A stretch of 64,000 bases of DNA from Cellulophaga sp. HaHaR_3_176 (GTDB lineage: Bacteria; Bacteroidota; Bacteroidia; Flavobacteriales; Flavobacteriaceae): the NCBI RefSeq assembly GCF_019021925.1, contig NZ_CP058990.1, forward strand, positions 2,754,001-2,818,000, in the 5' to 3' direction. The notes under the pieces were generated by a model. The model saw only the letters and a list, made by a program, of their open reading frames with translations. It had not been told where the DNA came from and did not search any database. Positions 1 to 8,517 of the stretch are shown piece after piece. The translations under genes and the position numbers were made by a program. Position 1 is the first letter of the stretch, and each line of letters opens with the position of its first letter.

Positions 1-94
1 AAAAATTATAAGGTATAGAAAGTCCTTTAGAATCTTTAATGATTCCGTACTCCCCAAAAAGAAGAATTTTTGAATAAAATAATGGTCCTTTCAT
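1..94 (-). CDS. GHMP-family kinase, mevalonate-kinase-like (N-terminal fragment)
   Basis: The ATG on the minus strand at 94-92 opens a reading frame that runs off the left edge after 31 codons. It begins MKGPLFYSKILLFGEYGII, followed by DSKGLSIPYNF. The pattern S-K-(I/L)-L-L-F-G-E-Y is the usual start of GHMP small-molecule kinases, and this form is typical of the flavobacterial mevalonate-kinase-like protein. It lies 65 bp downstream of mvaD on the same strand, so the two probably form one mevalonate-pathway transcript. Only the N-terminus is visible; the ATP-binding loop is outside the window, so the exact substrate is inferred from context. Confidence 0.7.
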   Translation of the reverse strand, partial: MKGPLFYSKILLFGEYGIIKDSKGLSIPYNF

Positions 95-159
95 TTCTTA
101 AATCTTAAACAATCTAATGTTATTTATAAACGCTAAAAAACTGTTAATGTTTTGGTAAG

Positions 160-1242
160 TTATAGTTTTCTAGCACCAAATCCAATTCGGTCACAAATAT
201 ACTGCTGGTTTTCACAAAATACAATTAACTCATCCTTAATAAATTGAAAAACGATATCCTTCTCTTTTTCAGGGTAAAGCACATGAACATTTGCTCCTGC
301 ATCTAGCGTAAAACAAACATTCGAATTTGTTTTTTCTCTAAATTCCCAAATCTTATTTATAATTTCTAACGTATTAGGTTTCATTAAAATAAAATAAGGC
401 AGACTCGTCATCATCATTGCATGCAATGTTAACGCTTCACTTTCAATAATTTTTATGAACTCTTTTAAATCTCCACTTTTAAATACGGATATAAGTTGAT
501 TTAGGTTTTCATGAGCTTGATTAAATCGTTGCTCAGCAAAAGGATGATCATACATTAAATTATGACCAACCGTACTACTTACTTGCTTTTGCCCTTTATC
601 AACTAATAAAATAGTATCATGATATTTTTTAAAATTATCATGTACTTCATAAGGATATTTTACTCCATATAAGTCTGAGCTACCTTTTGTATTTGTATGA
701 TTTCCCCATTGTACAATATCACCTTCAATACTTCTGCATGCACTACCAGACCCTAACCTAGCCAGAAAAGATGCTTTTTTTACAAAAAAATCATTCTCAA
801 TTTCTGGATTCAATTGTTTTTCTAAATCCATTAAACACAATGCTAAGGCAGACATACCACTTGCCGATGAAGCAATACCACTACTGTGTGGAAAAGAATT
901 TGAGGTTTCTATCTTAAAAAAATAATTTTTCAAAAAAGGTAAATACACCTCTACTCTTGAAAGAAAGGTTTTTATTTTTGGTTTAAAATCTTCTTTAGAC
1001 TTTCCTTCAAACCATAAATCAAAAGAAAAATCATTAGAAGGTGTTTCAAGCTTTTTAAAGCTAATATTCGTTGTTGTTGCACAAGCATCAAGTGTAAAAC
1101 TTATTGAAGGGTTCTGCGGTAATTGATTCTCTTTCTTTCCCCAATATTTCACTAAAGCAATATTACTAGGTGACTTATAGCTTACTTTACCTTCTTTAAC
1201 ATCATTTATATAAGCCGAAGGAATAAAGTCTTTATCAATCAT
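160..1242 (-). CDS. mvaD: Diphosphomevalonate decarboxylase
   Basis: This cytoplasmic enzyme carries out the ATP-dependent decarboxylation of mevalonate 5-diphosphate to isopentenyl diphosphate, the last step of the mevalonate route. The 360-residue protein has the family's N-terminal block SPSNIALVKYWGKK (about residues 24-37), a serine-rich nucleotide loop SGIASSASGMSALA near residue 120, and the C-terminal catalytic segment FTLDAGANVH with the conserved aspartate. Length is close to the usual bacterial 320-360. The start is an ATG at 1242. A TAnnTTTG element on the minus strand (1258-1265) lies just upstream. The kinase fragment at the left edge follows on the same strand, so isoprenoid supply by mevalonate rather than MEP is indicated. 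Confidence is high. Confidence 0.95.
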   Translation of the reverse strand: MIDKDFIPSAYINDVKEGKVSYKSPSNIALVKYWGKKENQLPQNPSISFTLDACATTTNISFKKLETPSNDFSFDLWFEGKSKEDFKPKIKTFLSRVEVYLPFLKNYFFKIETSNSFPHSSGIASSASGMSALALCLMDLEKQLNPEIENDFFVKKASFLARLGSGSACRSIEGDIVQWGNHTNTKGSSDLYGVKYPYEVHDNFKKYHDTILLVDKGQKQVSSTVGHNLMYDHPFAEQRFNQAHENLNQLISVFKSGDLKEFIKIIESEALTLHAMMMTSLPYFILMKPNTLEIINKIWEFREKTNSNVCFTLDAGANVHVLYPEKEKDIVFQFIKDELIVFCENQQYICDRIGFGARKL

Positions 1243-1257
1243 TTAATTTATTTTTTA

Positions 1258-1265
1258 CAAAGATA
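1258..1265 (-). promoter_or_regulatory. Candidate Bacteroidota -7 element of mvaD
   Basis: The minus strand reads TATCTTTG here, matching the Bacteroidota TAnnTTTG element, 16 bp before the mvaD ATG. I see no clear TTTG -33 partner at the usual distance, so this rests on the -7 match alone. Confidence 0.35.
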
Positions 1266-1335
1266 GTTTTTAAGTGCTTTTCGATGATATACAATTAAAT
1301 TAAATCACTAATTTAGTTGTATTACACTATCAATT

Positions 1336-1809
1336 TTGAAAAAACAAATATATTACATCGCAATTGCAGTTACTATATGCTTAATCATTGGGTTTTTATC
1401 TAGTTTTGCTACAAAATCATCTATTGTAGACTGGTACCCAACGTTAAACAAACCTAGCTTTAACCCTCCTAATAAGATTTTCGCTCCTGTATGGAGTGTT
1501 TTATATGTTATGATGGGCGTTGCTGCTGGTATCGTTTGGGCAAAAGGTTTTCATCACCGATGGGTTAAAACAGCATTATACCATTTCATTTTCCAACTCT
1601 TATTTAATGCTTTATGGAGTATTATTTTCTTCGGATTAAAACAACCGCTTTTAGCTTTATTTGTAATTATAACTTTATTAATTTTAATAGCATTAACCTT
1701 TAAATGGTTTAAAGTCGTAAACAATACAGCGGCATATCTATTAGTACCATACATACTTTGGGTACTATTTGCGACCGTTTTAAACTTTAAAATATGGGAG
1801 CTTAATTAA
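1336..1809 (+). CDS. tspO: TspO/MBR family protein
   Basis: TspO proteins are five-helix membrane proteins that bind porphyrins and related ligands and often act in stress responses. The 157-residue sequence is strongly hydrophobic with five predicted helices. It carries the family signature around residues 33-60, WYPTLNKPSFNPPN followed by APVWSVLYVMMG, and the Trp-rich stretch before the last helix. No in-frame ATG lies near the expected N-terminus, so a TTG start at 1336 is chosen; the next methionines fall inside the second helix. It overlaps the convergent DUF1697 gene by 4 bp. The ligand and role here are unknown. Confidence 0.9.
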   Translation: MKKQIYYIAIAVTICLIIGFLSSFATKSSIVDWYPTLNKPSFNPPNKIFAPVWSVLYVMMGVAAGIVWAKGFHHRWVKTALYHFIFQLLFNALWSIIFFGLKQPLLALFVIITLLILIALTFKWFKVVNNTAAYLLVPYILWVLFATVLNFKIWELN

Positions 1810-2351
1810 TTCTCCTCTAGCATTTCTACTAATTTTTTCATTGTTTTAAAATTACGAGTAGTTGCTTTAACTTTTAATTTTTTTTCAAAAAAATTATTAT
1901 TACATTTTGCTTTACCATATCCGTTTTTACATATTAAATAAATGCAGTTTTCTTTTAATATAAAAGTTTCGTTTGGGTAAGATTCTGACTTTAATTTTTT
2001 ACTCAACTCAATTTCTGGAGCATCTTTTAGAATAACAAAATAATTATTCTTATTGTCTAATGTTTCTGAAGAAACAAAAGGAGCTTCATTCTTTATTTTA
2101 ATAAAATCTTTTTTTGTCAACAGCATTAAAGGAACTACAAACCTAAATGTTTCTACAATTGCATCTCCTATATTTTTTTCTAAAACTAATTTAGATGTTT
2201 CTACACTACTGAATACAACATTTCCACTTTGTATATAGGTTTTTATATTTTCTAAATTAAGACGCTCTAACATCTGTTTTAAATCAGACATTAAAACTTT
2301 TTTTTGCCCAGATACATTTATACCCCTCAATAACAAAACATAACTATTCAT
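1806..2351 (-). CDS. DUF1697 family protein
   Basis: A cytoplasmic protein of 181 residues with the DUF1697 hallmark N-terminus YVLLLRGINVSGQKKVLM and the following IKTYIQSGNVVF motif (about residues 37-48). The length matches the family's usual 175-185. The biochemical function of DUF1697 is not established. It ends tail-to-tail with tspO, overlapping it by 4 bp, and stands alone on its strand, 116 bp from the divergent glpK. Family assignment is secure; function is unknown. Confidence 0.88.
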   Translation of the reverse strand: MNSYVLLLRGINVSGQKKVLMSDLKQMLERLNLENIKTYIQSGNVVFSSVETSKLVLEKNIGDAIVETFRFVVPLMLLTKKDFIKIKNEAPFVSSETLDNKNNYFVILKDAPEIELSKKLKSESYPNETFILKENCIYLICKNGYGKAKCNNNFFEKKLKVKATTRNFKTMKKLVEMLEEN

Positions 2352-2467
2352 TTTATTGAATTTAAAACATTAAAATTTTTAAAAATACCACCCTTGTTTT
2401 GATTAATTCTTAATTTCTTGGCCTTTATTTATTATATTAACATAGCATTTAAGTTAACATCTGTTTT

Positions 2468-3961
2468 ATGGAACAATATATTTTAGCTTTAGACCAAGGA
2501 ACTACAAGCTGTAGAGCTGTTATTTTTGATAAAAAAGGAACTATTATTTCTACCGCTCAAAAAGAGTTTACACAATATTTTCCAAAACCTGGTTGGGTTG
2601 AACATGACCCTATTGAAATATGGTCTTCGCAAGCAGGTATGGCTGCTGAAGCCACTACTAAAAAAGGTTTAAATGGAACAAACATAGCATCCATAGGTAT
2701 AACAAACCAAAGAGAAACTGTTGTTGTTTGGGATAAGCATACTGGCAAACCTGTTTATAATGCTATTGTTTGGCAAGATAAAAGAACATCTGATTTTTGT
2801 GATGAGTTAAAAAAGCAAGGAAAAGAGAAAATAATTAGAGAAAAAACAGGTCTTGTAATTGATTCTTATTTTTCTGCTACTAAAGTAAAATGGATACTAG
2901 ATAATGTTAAAGGTGCTAGGGAAAGAGCTGAATCTGGAGACTTAATTATGGGAACTATAGATAGTTGGTTAATTTGGAATATGACCAAAGGAGAACTTCA
3001 CATTACCGACGTTACCAATGCATCTAGAACTTTAATTTTTAATATAAATACTCTAGAATGGGATGATGAACTTTTAGAATTAATGACCATTCCAAAAAGC
3101 ATGCTCCCAGAGGTAAAGCAATCTAGTGAAGTATATGGGTATACAAGTCCCAATTTCTTTGCTGTAAAAATTCCAATTTCTGGTATTGCCGGAGATCAAC
3201 AATCAGCACTTTTTGGGCAAATGTGCACAAAAAAAGGAATGGTAAAAAACACATATGGTACTGGTTGTTTTATGCTAATGAACATTGGAGAGAAACCAAT
3301 TGTATCCGAAAATAATTTGCTAACGACTATAGCATGGAAAATAAATGGAAAAACACATTACGCATTAGAAGGCAGTGTGTTTATAGCAGGTGCAGTTGTA
3401 CAATGGCTTAGAGATGGTTTAAAAATTATTAAAAAAGCTACTGACATAGAAAAATTAGCCGATTCTGTTGAAGATTCTGAAGGAGTATATATTGTTCCTG
3501 CTTTTGCTGGTTTAGGTGCACCACATTGGAACCAAAAAGCACAAGGAACTATTTTTGGACTTACAAGAGGAAGTACAGATGCCCATATAGCAAGAGCATC
3601 TTTAGAATCTATTGCTTACCAAACTATGGATATTTTAAAAGCAATGGAAGCAGATTCTGGAATTCCTATAAAAGAGCTTAGAGTAGATGGTGGAGTTACC
3701 GTAAACGATATGCTTATGCAATTTCAGGCTGATGTATTGAATACAGAAACAGTTAGACCTAAAGTTGTTGAAACTACTGTAATGGGGGCCGCTTATTTAG
3801 CAGGTTTAGCAGTTGGATATTGGAAAAATATGGATGAAATTCAAGAAATTTGGCAAACTGATGTTCATTTTAAACCTACAACCGAAAGAAAAAAGATAGA
3901 AGAAGGCAAAAAAGGCTGGTATAGAGCCATTAAAGCTTTAGAGTTTTGGTCAAATAATTAA
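2468..3961 (+). CDS. glpK: Glycerol kinase
   Basis: This enzyme phosphorylates glycerol with ATP to sn-glycerol 3-phosphate in the cytoplasm. The 497-residue protein has the FGGY kinase layout: N-terminal phosphate-binding [16 protein letters not shown] (residues 6-21), the glycerol-site motifs NQRET and WQDKRT (about residues 79-105), [10 protein letters not shown] near 246-255, and the C-terminal nucleotide-site segment [16 protein letters not shown] (about 400-415). The length is normal. It is followed after 15 bp by the glycerol facilitator, forming a two-gene uptake and activation unit. Two TTAACAT copies (2437-2443 and 2454-2460) sit upstream and may be regulatory. No glpD is visible in the window. 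Confidence 0.97.
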   Translation: MEQYILALDQGTTSCRAVIFDKKGTIISTAQKEFTQYFPKPGWVEHDPIEIWSSQAGMAAEATTKKGLNGTNIASIGITNQRETVVVWDKHTGKPVYNAIVWQDKRTSDFCDELKKQGKEKIIREKTGLVIDSYFSATKVKWILDNVKGARERAESGDLIMGTIDSWLIWNMTKGELHITDVTNASRTLIFNINTLEWDDELLELMTIPKSMLPEVKQSSEVYGYTSPNFFAVKIPISGIAGDQQSALFGQMCTKKGMVKNTYGTGCFMLMNIGEKPIVSENNLLTTIAWKINGKTHYALEGSVFIAGAVVQWLRDGLKIIKKATDIEKLADSVEDSEGVYIVPAFAGLGAPHWNQKAQGTIFGLTRGSTDAHIARASLESIAYQTMDILKAMEADSGIPIKELRVDGGVTVNDMLMQFQADVLNTETVRPKVVETTVMGAAYLAGLAVGYWKNMDEIQEIWQTDVHFKPTTERKKIEEGKKGWYRAIKALEFWSNN

Positions 3962-3976
3962 ACTAATTACTATTAA

Positions 3977-4708
3977 ATGACACCATTTATAGCCGAAATT
4001 ATTGGCACTTTTTTTCTGATCTTACTCGGCGGAGGCGTTGTCGCAAATGTTGTTTTAGAAAAAACAAAATCGACAGACCCTGGTTGGATGGTAATTACCA
4101 CTGCTTGGGGGCTTGCCGTTTATGTTGCTGTCGTAGTTGCCGGCCCATATAGTGGAGCTCATTTGAATCCTGCTGTTAGTATCGGGTTAGCTGTTGCCGG
4201 AAAATTCCCCTGGTCAGATGTACCAAGCTATATTATTGGGCAATTTATTGGTGCTATGTTGGGTATTTCAGTTGCTTTTTTAATATATATCGATCACTTT
4301 AAAGCTACAGAAGATGGTGAAATAAAAAAAGCAGTTTTTTGTACTTCTCCTGCTATTAGAAAAACCTCATCTAATTTAATTAGTGAAATTATAGGCACTT
4401 TTGTTTTAGTGTTTGTTGTGCTTTATTTTACAGATGCTACTTTATCCGAGCCAGAAACTATTATTGGGTTAGGATCTTTAGGAGCTCTACCTGTTGCCCT
4501 TTTGGTTTGGGTAATTGGTTTAGCGTTAGGAGGTACTACTGGTTACGCTATTAACCCCGCAAGAGATTTAGGCCCAAGAATAATGCATGCTATTTTACCT
4601 ATTAAAAACAAGGCTTCTAGCGACTGGAAATATTCTTGGATACCTGTTGTAGGACCTATTATAGGTGCTTGTTTAGCTGGCGCACTTAGCTTGTTACTTT
4701 CGCAATAG
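3977..4708 (+). CDS. glpF: Glycerol uptake facilitator (MIP family)
   Basis: A six-helix aquaglyceroporin that lets glycerol diffuse across the inner membrane. Both NPA boxes are present: HLNPAVS (NPA at 64-66) and INPARDLGPR (NPA at 193-195). The aspartate right after the second NPAR is characteristic of glycerol-conducting members rather than water-only aquaporins. Length 243 is usual. It lies 15 bp behind glpK, which would trap entering glycerol as glycerol 3-phosphate. Its 3' end overlaps the convergent flavoprotein gene by 23 bp. Confidence 0.95.
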   Translation: MTPFIAEIIGTFFLILLGGGVVANVVLEKTKSTDPGWMVITTAWGLAVYVAVVVAGPYSGAHLNPAVSIGLAVAGKFPWSDVPSYIIGQFIGAMLGISVAFLIYIDHFKATEDGEIKKAVFCTSPAIRKTSSNLISEIIGTFVLVFVVLYFTDATLSEPETIIGLGSLGALPVALLVWVIGLALGGTTGYAINPARDLGPRIMHAILPIKNKASSDWKYSWIPVVGPIIGACLAGALSLLLSQ

Positions 4709-5969
4709 CCTTAGCCGCAATGTAAGCCCCTGTCCATGCATTTTGAAAATTAAAACCCCCAGTAATGGCATCTACATTTATAACTTCGCCCGCAAAAAAC
4801 AAATCAGTAACAATTTTACTTTCATAGGTTTTAAAATTCACCTCTTTTAGGTCAACTCCTCCTGCTGTCACAAATTCCTCTTTAAAAGTGCTCTTGCCAT
4901 CTACAGTATATTCTCCTGCAGTAATTTCTTTAGCTAATTTTTGAAGTTGAATTTTAGTGACATCTGCCCATTTCAGAGCATCTGAAATATCGGATGCTTT
5001 TACTAAATTTATCCATAATCGTTTTGGTATAGCTACAGCATTCGTTCTCAAAACAGTTTTTTTACTTTCTACTTCTTTTATTTGAAATAAAAGTTGCAAC
5101 AACCCATCTTCATGATAATCTGGCAACCAATTAACTCTTATTTTAAACTTATAATTCCAATCACTCAATTCGCGAGCTCCCCAAGCAGATAGTTTTAAGA
5201 TTGCAGGTCCGCTCATTCCCCAATGTGTAATTAAAAGAGGCCCTTCAGATTCTAATATTGTTTTTGATGCGGGTTTACTCTTTAAATTAATAGTAATCTC
5301 TTTACTACCTATGCTTTTAGCCAAAACCTCAACAACTGCATGTGTAGCAACACCCGGTATATTAGTTATACGCTCATCTTTAATATTAAATGTAAATAAC
5401 GAAGGAACTGGTGGCACTATTGAATGCCCTAATTTTTTTAGCAGCTTCCATATTTTAGGATTACTACCTGTAGCTACAAGAAGTTTTTTAGCATAATATT
5501 TTTTCTGAATAGATTCCACCATCCAACTATCAATTGAATTTTCTTCTATTTTCTGAATATCTACAACAGAGCTATTTCTAAGAACCTTTATTCCCAAATG
5601 CTCAACTTCTCTTGTAAAACAATCGATAATAGTTTGTGATGTATTGCTTTCAGGAAACATTCTACCATCTTCCTCAATTTTTAAAGCTATACCTCTTTTT
5701 TCAAAAAACCCAATAGTATCACCACTACAATAGGTATGAAATGGCCCTCTCAATTCTTTTTTTCCTCTCGGATAATTTTTCACCAATTCATTAGGGTCAA
5801 ATTCCGCGTGAGTTACATTACAGCGTCCACCGCCAGAAACCTTAACTTTCGTTAAAACTTCTTTTCCTCGTTCAAGAATAGCAATTTTTAAATTAGGGTT
5901 AGCTTCTGCGATATGAATTGCAGCGTAAAAACCAGCAGCACCGCCACCAACAATAAGTACATCAAACAT
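4686..5969 (-). CDS. HI0933/BaiN-like FAD-dependent oxidoreductase
   Basis: A cytoplasmic flavoprotein of the HI0933 (YhiN/BaiN) family, 427 residues. It opens with a dinucleotide-binding DVLIVGGGAAGFYAAIHIA motif (residues 3-21), has the family's VKVSGGGRCNVTHA near 42-55 and the C-terminal GEVINVDAITGGFNFQNAWTGAYIAAKAI (quoted in two parts: GEVINVDAITGG and FNFQNAWTGAYIAA). The physiological substrate of most members is unknown; BaiN acts on bile-acid intermediates in gut clostridia, which does not apply here. It follows the glycerophosphodiesterase gene with no spacing, and its tail overlaps glpF. Family is certain, function open. Confidence 0.9.
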   Translation of the reverse strand: MFDVLIVGGGAAGFYAAIHIAEANPNLKIAILERGKEVLTKVKVSGGGRCNVTHAEFDPNELVKNYPRGKKELRGPFHTYCSGDTIGFFEKRGIALKIEEDGRMFPESNTSQTIIDCFTREVEHLGIKVLRNSSVVDIQKIEENSIDSWMVESIQKKYYAKKLLVATGSNPKIWKLLKKLGHSIVPPVPSLFTFNIKDERITNIPGVATHAVVEVLAKSIGSKEITINLKSKPASKTILESEGPLLITHWGMSGPAILKLSAWGARELSDWNYKFKIRVNWLPDYHEDGLLQLLFQIKEVESKKTVLRTNAVAIPKRLWINLVKASDISDALKWADVTKIQLQKLAKEITAGEYTVDGKSTFKEEFVTAGGVDLKEVNFKTYESKIVTDLFFAGEVINVDAITGGFNFQNAWTGAYIAAKAIAKVTS

Positions 5970-6719
5970 TTATTTAATTCTTTCTGGGTAGTTCGTAAAA
6001 ACACCATCTACCGCAATTCTTTTCATTTTTAATATTGCTTGAGGCTCATTTACTGTCCAAGGAAATATTTTAAAACCAGCTTCTCTTATTGTATTTGCTA
6101 TCTCTAAATTCAATTTTTCATAATCTGGATTTATTGCTACAGCGTGCAATTCTTTTGCTAGTGGAATAGCATTTAATGGGTTTTCATCTTCAATTAGAAC
6201 AGCTATACCTATTTTATTATTTGCCTTGCGCATTACTTTTAACTCATCCCAATTGAAACTTGAAATTAGAAAATCATTTAATTTCCATCCCTTTTCCTCA
6301 ATATATTTTCGAATAATAGCATTTACATCTTTCGCTGTCCCCGCCCCTTTTAACTCTATATTCAAAGGTACTCTTCTATCTATAACATCAATAACTTCTG
6401 TTAATAATGGAATTTTGTGATTGCCAGTTACAACTAATTTATTCAATTCTTCAAACGAATAATCTTCAATGTTACCTATTCCGTTTGTTAACCTTTCAAC
6501 AGTATCATCATGAAAAACGACAATCTCACCACTAGAAATTTTAAAAACATCAATCTCAATCATATCAACATTTAATACTAATGCCTTTTTAATAGATGTG
6601 ATTGTATTTTCAGTTTCGTGCCCCATAGCACCTCTATGACCAATAACTAAAAACTTTTCTTCTTTCTGCATACATGAAAATGTTGTCGTTAAAATTAAAA
6701 CAAACAGTAATTCTTTCAT
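5970..6719 (-). CDS. Glycerophosphodiester phosphodiesterase, lipoprotein
   Basis: This enzyme hydrolyses glycerophosphodiesters to glycerol 3-phosphate and an alcohol. The 249-residue protein starts with a short lipoprotein signal ending in TTFSC (Cys16), so it is likely periplasmic and lipid-anchored. Family motifs follow: GHRGAMGHETENT (HRG at 28-30), IEIDV (E55, D57) and VVFHDDTVERL (H70), all expected catalytic and metal-binding positions. The C-terminal VDGVFTNYPE is also typical. It lies 6 bp downstream of the GH13 gene and directly abuts the flavoprotein gene, at the end of the maltodextrin transcript. Together with glpK/glpF it suggests recovery of glycerol phosphates from lipids. 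Confidence 0.92.
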   Translation of the reverse strand: MKELLFVLILTTTFSCMQKEEKFLVIGHRGAMGHETENTITSIKKALVLNVDMIEIDVFKISSGEIVVFHDDTVERLTNGIGNIEDYSFEELNKLVVTGNHKIPLLTEVIDVIDRRVPLNIELKGAGTAKDVNAIIRKYIEEKGWKLNDFLISSFNWDELKVMRKANNKIGIAVLIEDENPLNAIPLAKELHAVAINPDYEKLNLEIANTIREAGFKIFPWTVNEPQAILKMKRIAVDGVFTNYPERIK

Positions 6720-6725
6720 CTTAAT

Positions 6726-8504
6726 TTATTTTAACTTAAATATAAATGATTCTAATGTATGTAAGTGAATTGAAAAATGACCAATTCCGTTAGCATCAAT
6801 ATACAGTTTAGGATTTTCTTCTCCATACAATTGATCTTCCAAAAGATATGTTCCTTCTTCTAGGTTCCATTTTTCCACCATTTCTTGAGGTACCTTTATA
6901 TCTAATTGATATTCTTTCGATCTATCAAAATTACTTAATATGATAAGCCTCTCATCACTTGACCATCTACAAAAAGAAAACACCCTATGATCGTAATTTT
7001 CAGTATGATCTTTATTGTAATAGTGGATTTCTTGATATTCGCCCATTAAAGCATCACTTTGAATAGTAAAATTTAATAAACGCTTATAAAAATCTCTCAA
7101 AGCCTTTTCTTGGCCTGTAGACTGGCCTCCGTCGAATTTTTTATTATTTACCCATCGCTGTAGGGTAGGCACACCTATATAATCAAAAATAGAAGTGCGA
7201 CTTGGACTACCAAAACCAGCTTTTTCTGCTGCTGGCTCACCTAGTTCTTGCCCAAAGTAAATCATTGTTGGCGATGTACTAATCGTTGCAGAAATTACCA
7301 TTGCAGGCATTGCTATTTTAGCATTTCCTGCAAATTCAGGACTTGCTATACGGTGCTCGTCATGATTTTCTAAAAAATGAAGCATGTTATGCTCAATATC
7401 TTTCATGCCTCGCTGTACCGTTTCAATATGATCTGCCCAGCCATGACCTTCCATTATTGGTTTTAAACTATCATACAACTCTACTTTGTCATACAAATAA
7501 TCCATTTTACCCTTATGAATGTACTCTCTATATAAACCAGGGTTATACACCTCAGCAAGTATAAAAGTTTCTGAATTTTTCATTTTGATATTAGAATTCA
7601 TGTAGCTCCAAAATTCAACAGGAACCATTTCTGCCATATCATACCGAAAACCATCAACCCCTAATTTCAACCAATAAAGAGCAATATCTTTAAATTTCAC
7701 CCAAGAGCTAGGCACATTTTTATCTGACCAAAATTTATAATGATCTTTATAATCTCTGATATCATAATCATCAGGCAGCCTATCAAAATCATAGGAACCA
7801 TCTGGCCTAACACCATAATTTATTTTCACCGTCTCATACCAATCATTAAAATCTGGTTGTGCTAAACGTGATCCATTCCCCGTCCAACGTGCAGGGTTTT
7901 CAACATATTTCCCTTCTGGCAATGAATAATCTTCTCCTCCTAATGGCTGATAACCATCTCGCCATTCTGGAATTTTGAATTCTTCATTAGGAACGTAGTA
8001 AAAATTGTTATCTCTTTTGTATTCAACCAATGAATCATCAGAAAAACCGAAAGGTTCTGAACCTTTCGGTGTAGATTTACCTTCATAATTACGCGCCACA
8101 TGGTTAGGCACTATATCTATAATAACTTTTAAACCTGCTTTATGAGATCTTTTAATTAAGCTTTTAAACTCTTCTAATCTTTTTTCTGGCTTATCAGCTA
8201 AATCAGGGTTTACATTGTAGTAATCTTTTACTGCATACGGAGAACCTGCTCTACCTTTTACTATTGCAGGATCGTCATTCGAAATTCCGAATTGCGTATA
8301 ATCTCGAATTACATCATGGTGTGGAACACCTGTGTACCAAATATGTGTAACTCCTAAATTTTTAATTTCTTGAAGTGCTTTTGCTGAAAAATCTGAAAAT
8401 TTACCAACACCGTTTTCTTCTATAGTTCCCCATGGTTTATTTGTAGTATTCGTATTGCCGAATAAACGAGTAAAAACTTGATAAACAACTTCTTTCTTTT
8501 TCAT
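6726..8504 (-). CDS. Alpha-amylase family glycoside hydrolase (GH13), cytoplasmic
   Basis: A 592-residue GH13 enzyme without a signal peptide, so probably intracellular and acting on imported maltodextrins. The four conserved regions are visible: DIVPNHVA (130-137), DGFRYDMAE (284-292, nucleophile D289), EVYN (318-321, acid/base E318) and FLENHDEHR (377-385, transition-state D382). A C-terminal beta domain follows. It sits 13 bp downstream of the GH65 phosphorylase in an operon with beta-phosphoglucomutase and a LacI regulator, so hydrolysis or transfer on alpha-1,4-glucans feeding maltose to the phosphorylase is likely. Exact specificity (maltogenic, neopullulanase-like or other) cannot be read from motifs. 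Confidence 0.9.
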   Translation of the reverse strand: MKKKEVVYQVFTRLFGNTNTTNKPWGTIEENGVGKFSDFSAKALQEIKNLGVTHIWYTGVPHHDVIRDYTQFGISNDDPAIVKGRAGSPYAVKDYYNVNPDLADKPEKRLEEFKSLIKRSHKAGLKVIIDIVPNHVARNYEGKSTPKGSEPFGFSDDSLVEYKRDNNFYYVPNEEFKIPEWRDGYQPLGGEDYSLPEGKYVENPARWTGNGSRLAQPDFNDWYETVKINYGVRPDGSYDFDRLPDDYDIRDYKDHYKFWSDKNVPSSWVKFKDIALYWLKLGVDGFRYDMAEMVPVEFWSYMNSNIKMKNSETFILAEVYNPGLYREYIHKGKMDYLYDKVELYDSLKPIMEGHGWADHIETVQRGMKDIEHNMLHFLENHDEHRIASPEFAGNAKIAMPAMVISATISTSPTMIYFGQELGEPAAEKAGFGSPSRTSIFDYIGVPTLQRWVNNKKFDGGQSTGQEKALRDFYKRLLNFTIQSDALMGEYQEIHYYNKDHTENYDHRVFSFCRWSSDERLIILSNFDRSKEYQLDIKVPQEMVEKWNLEEGTYLLEDQLYGEENPKLYIDANGIGHFSIHLHTLESFIFKLK

Positions 8505-8517
8505 TTTACTTTATATT

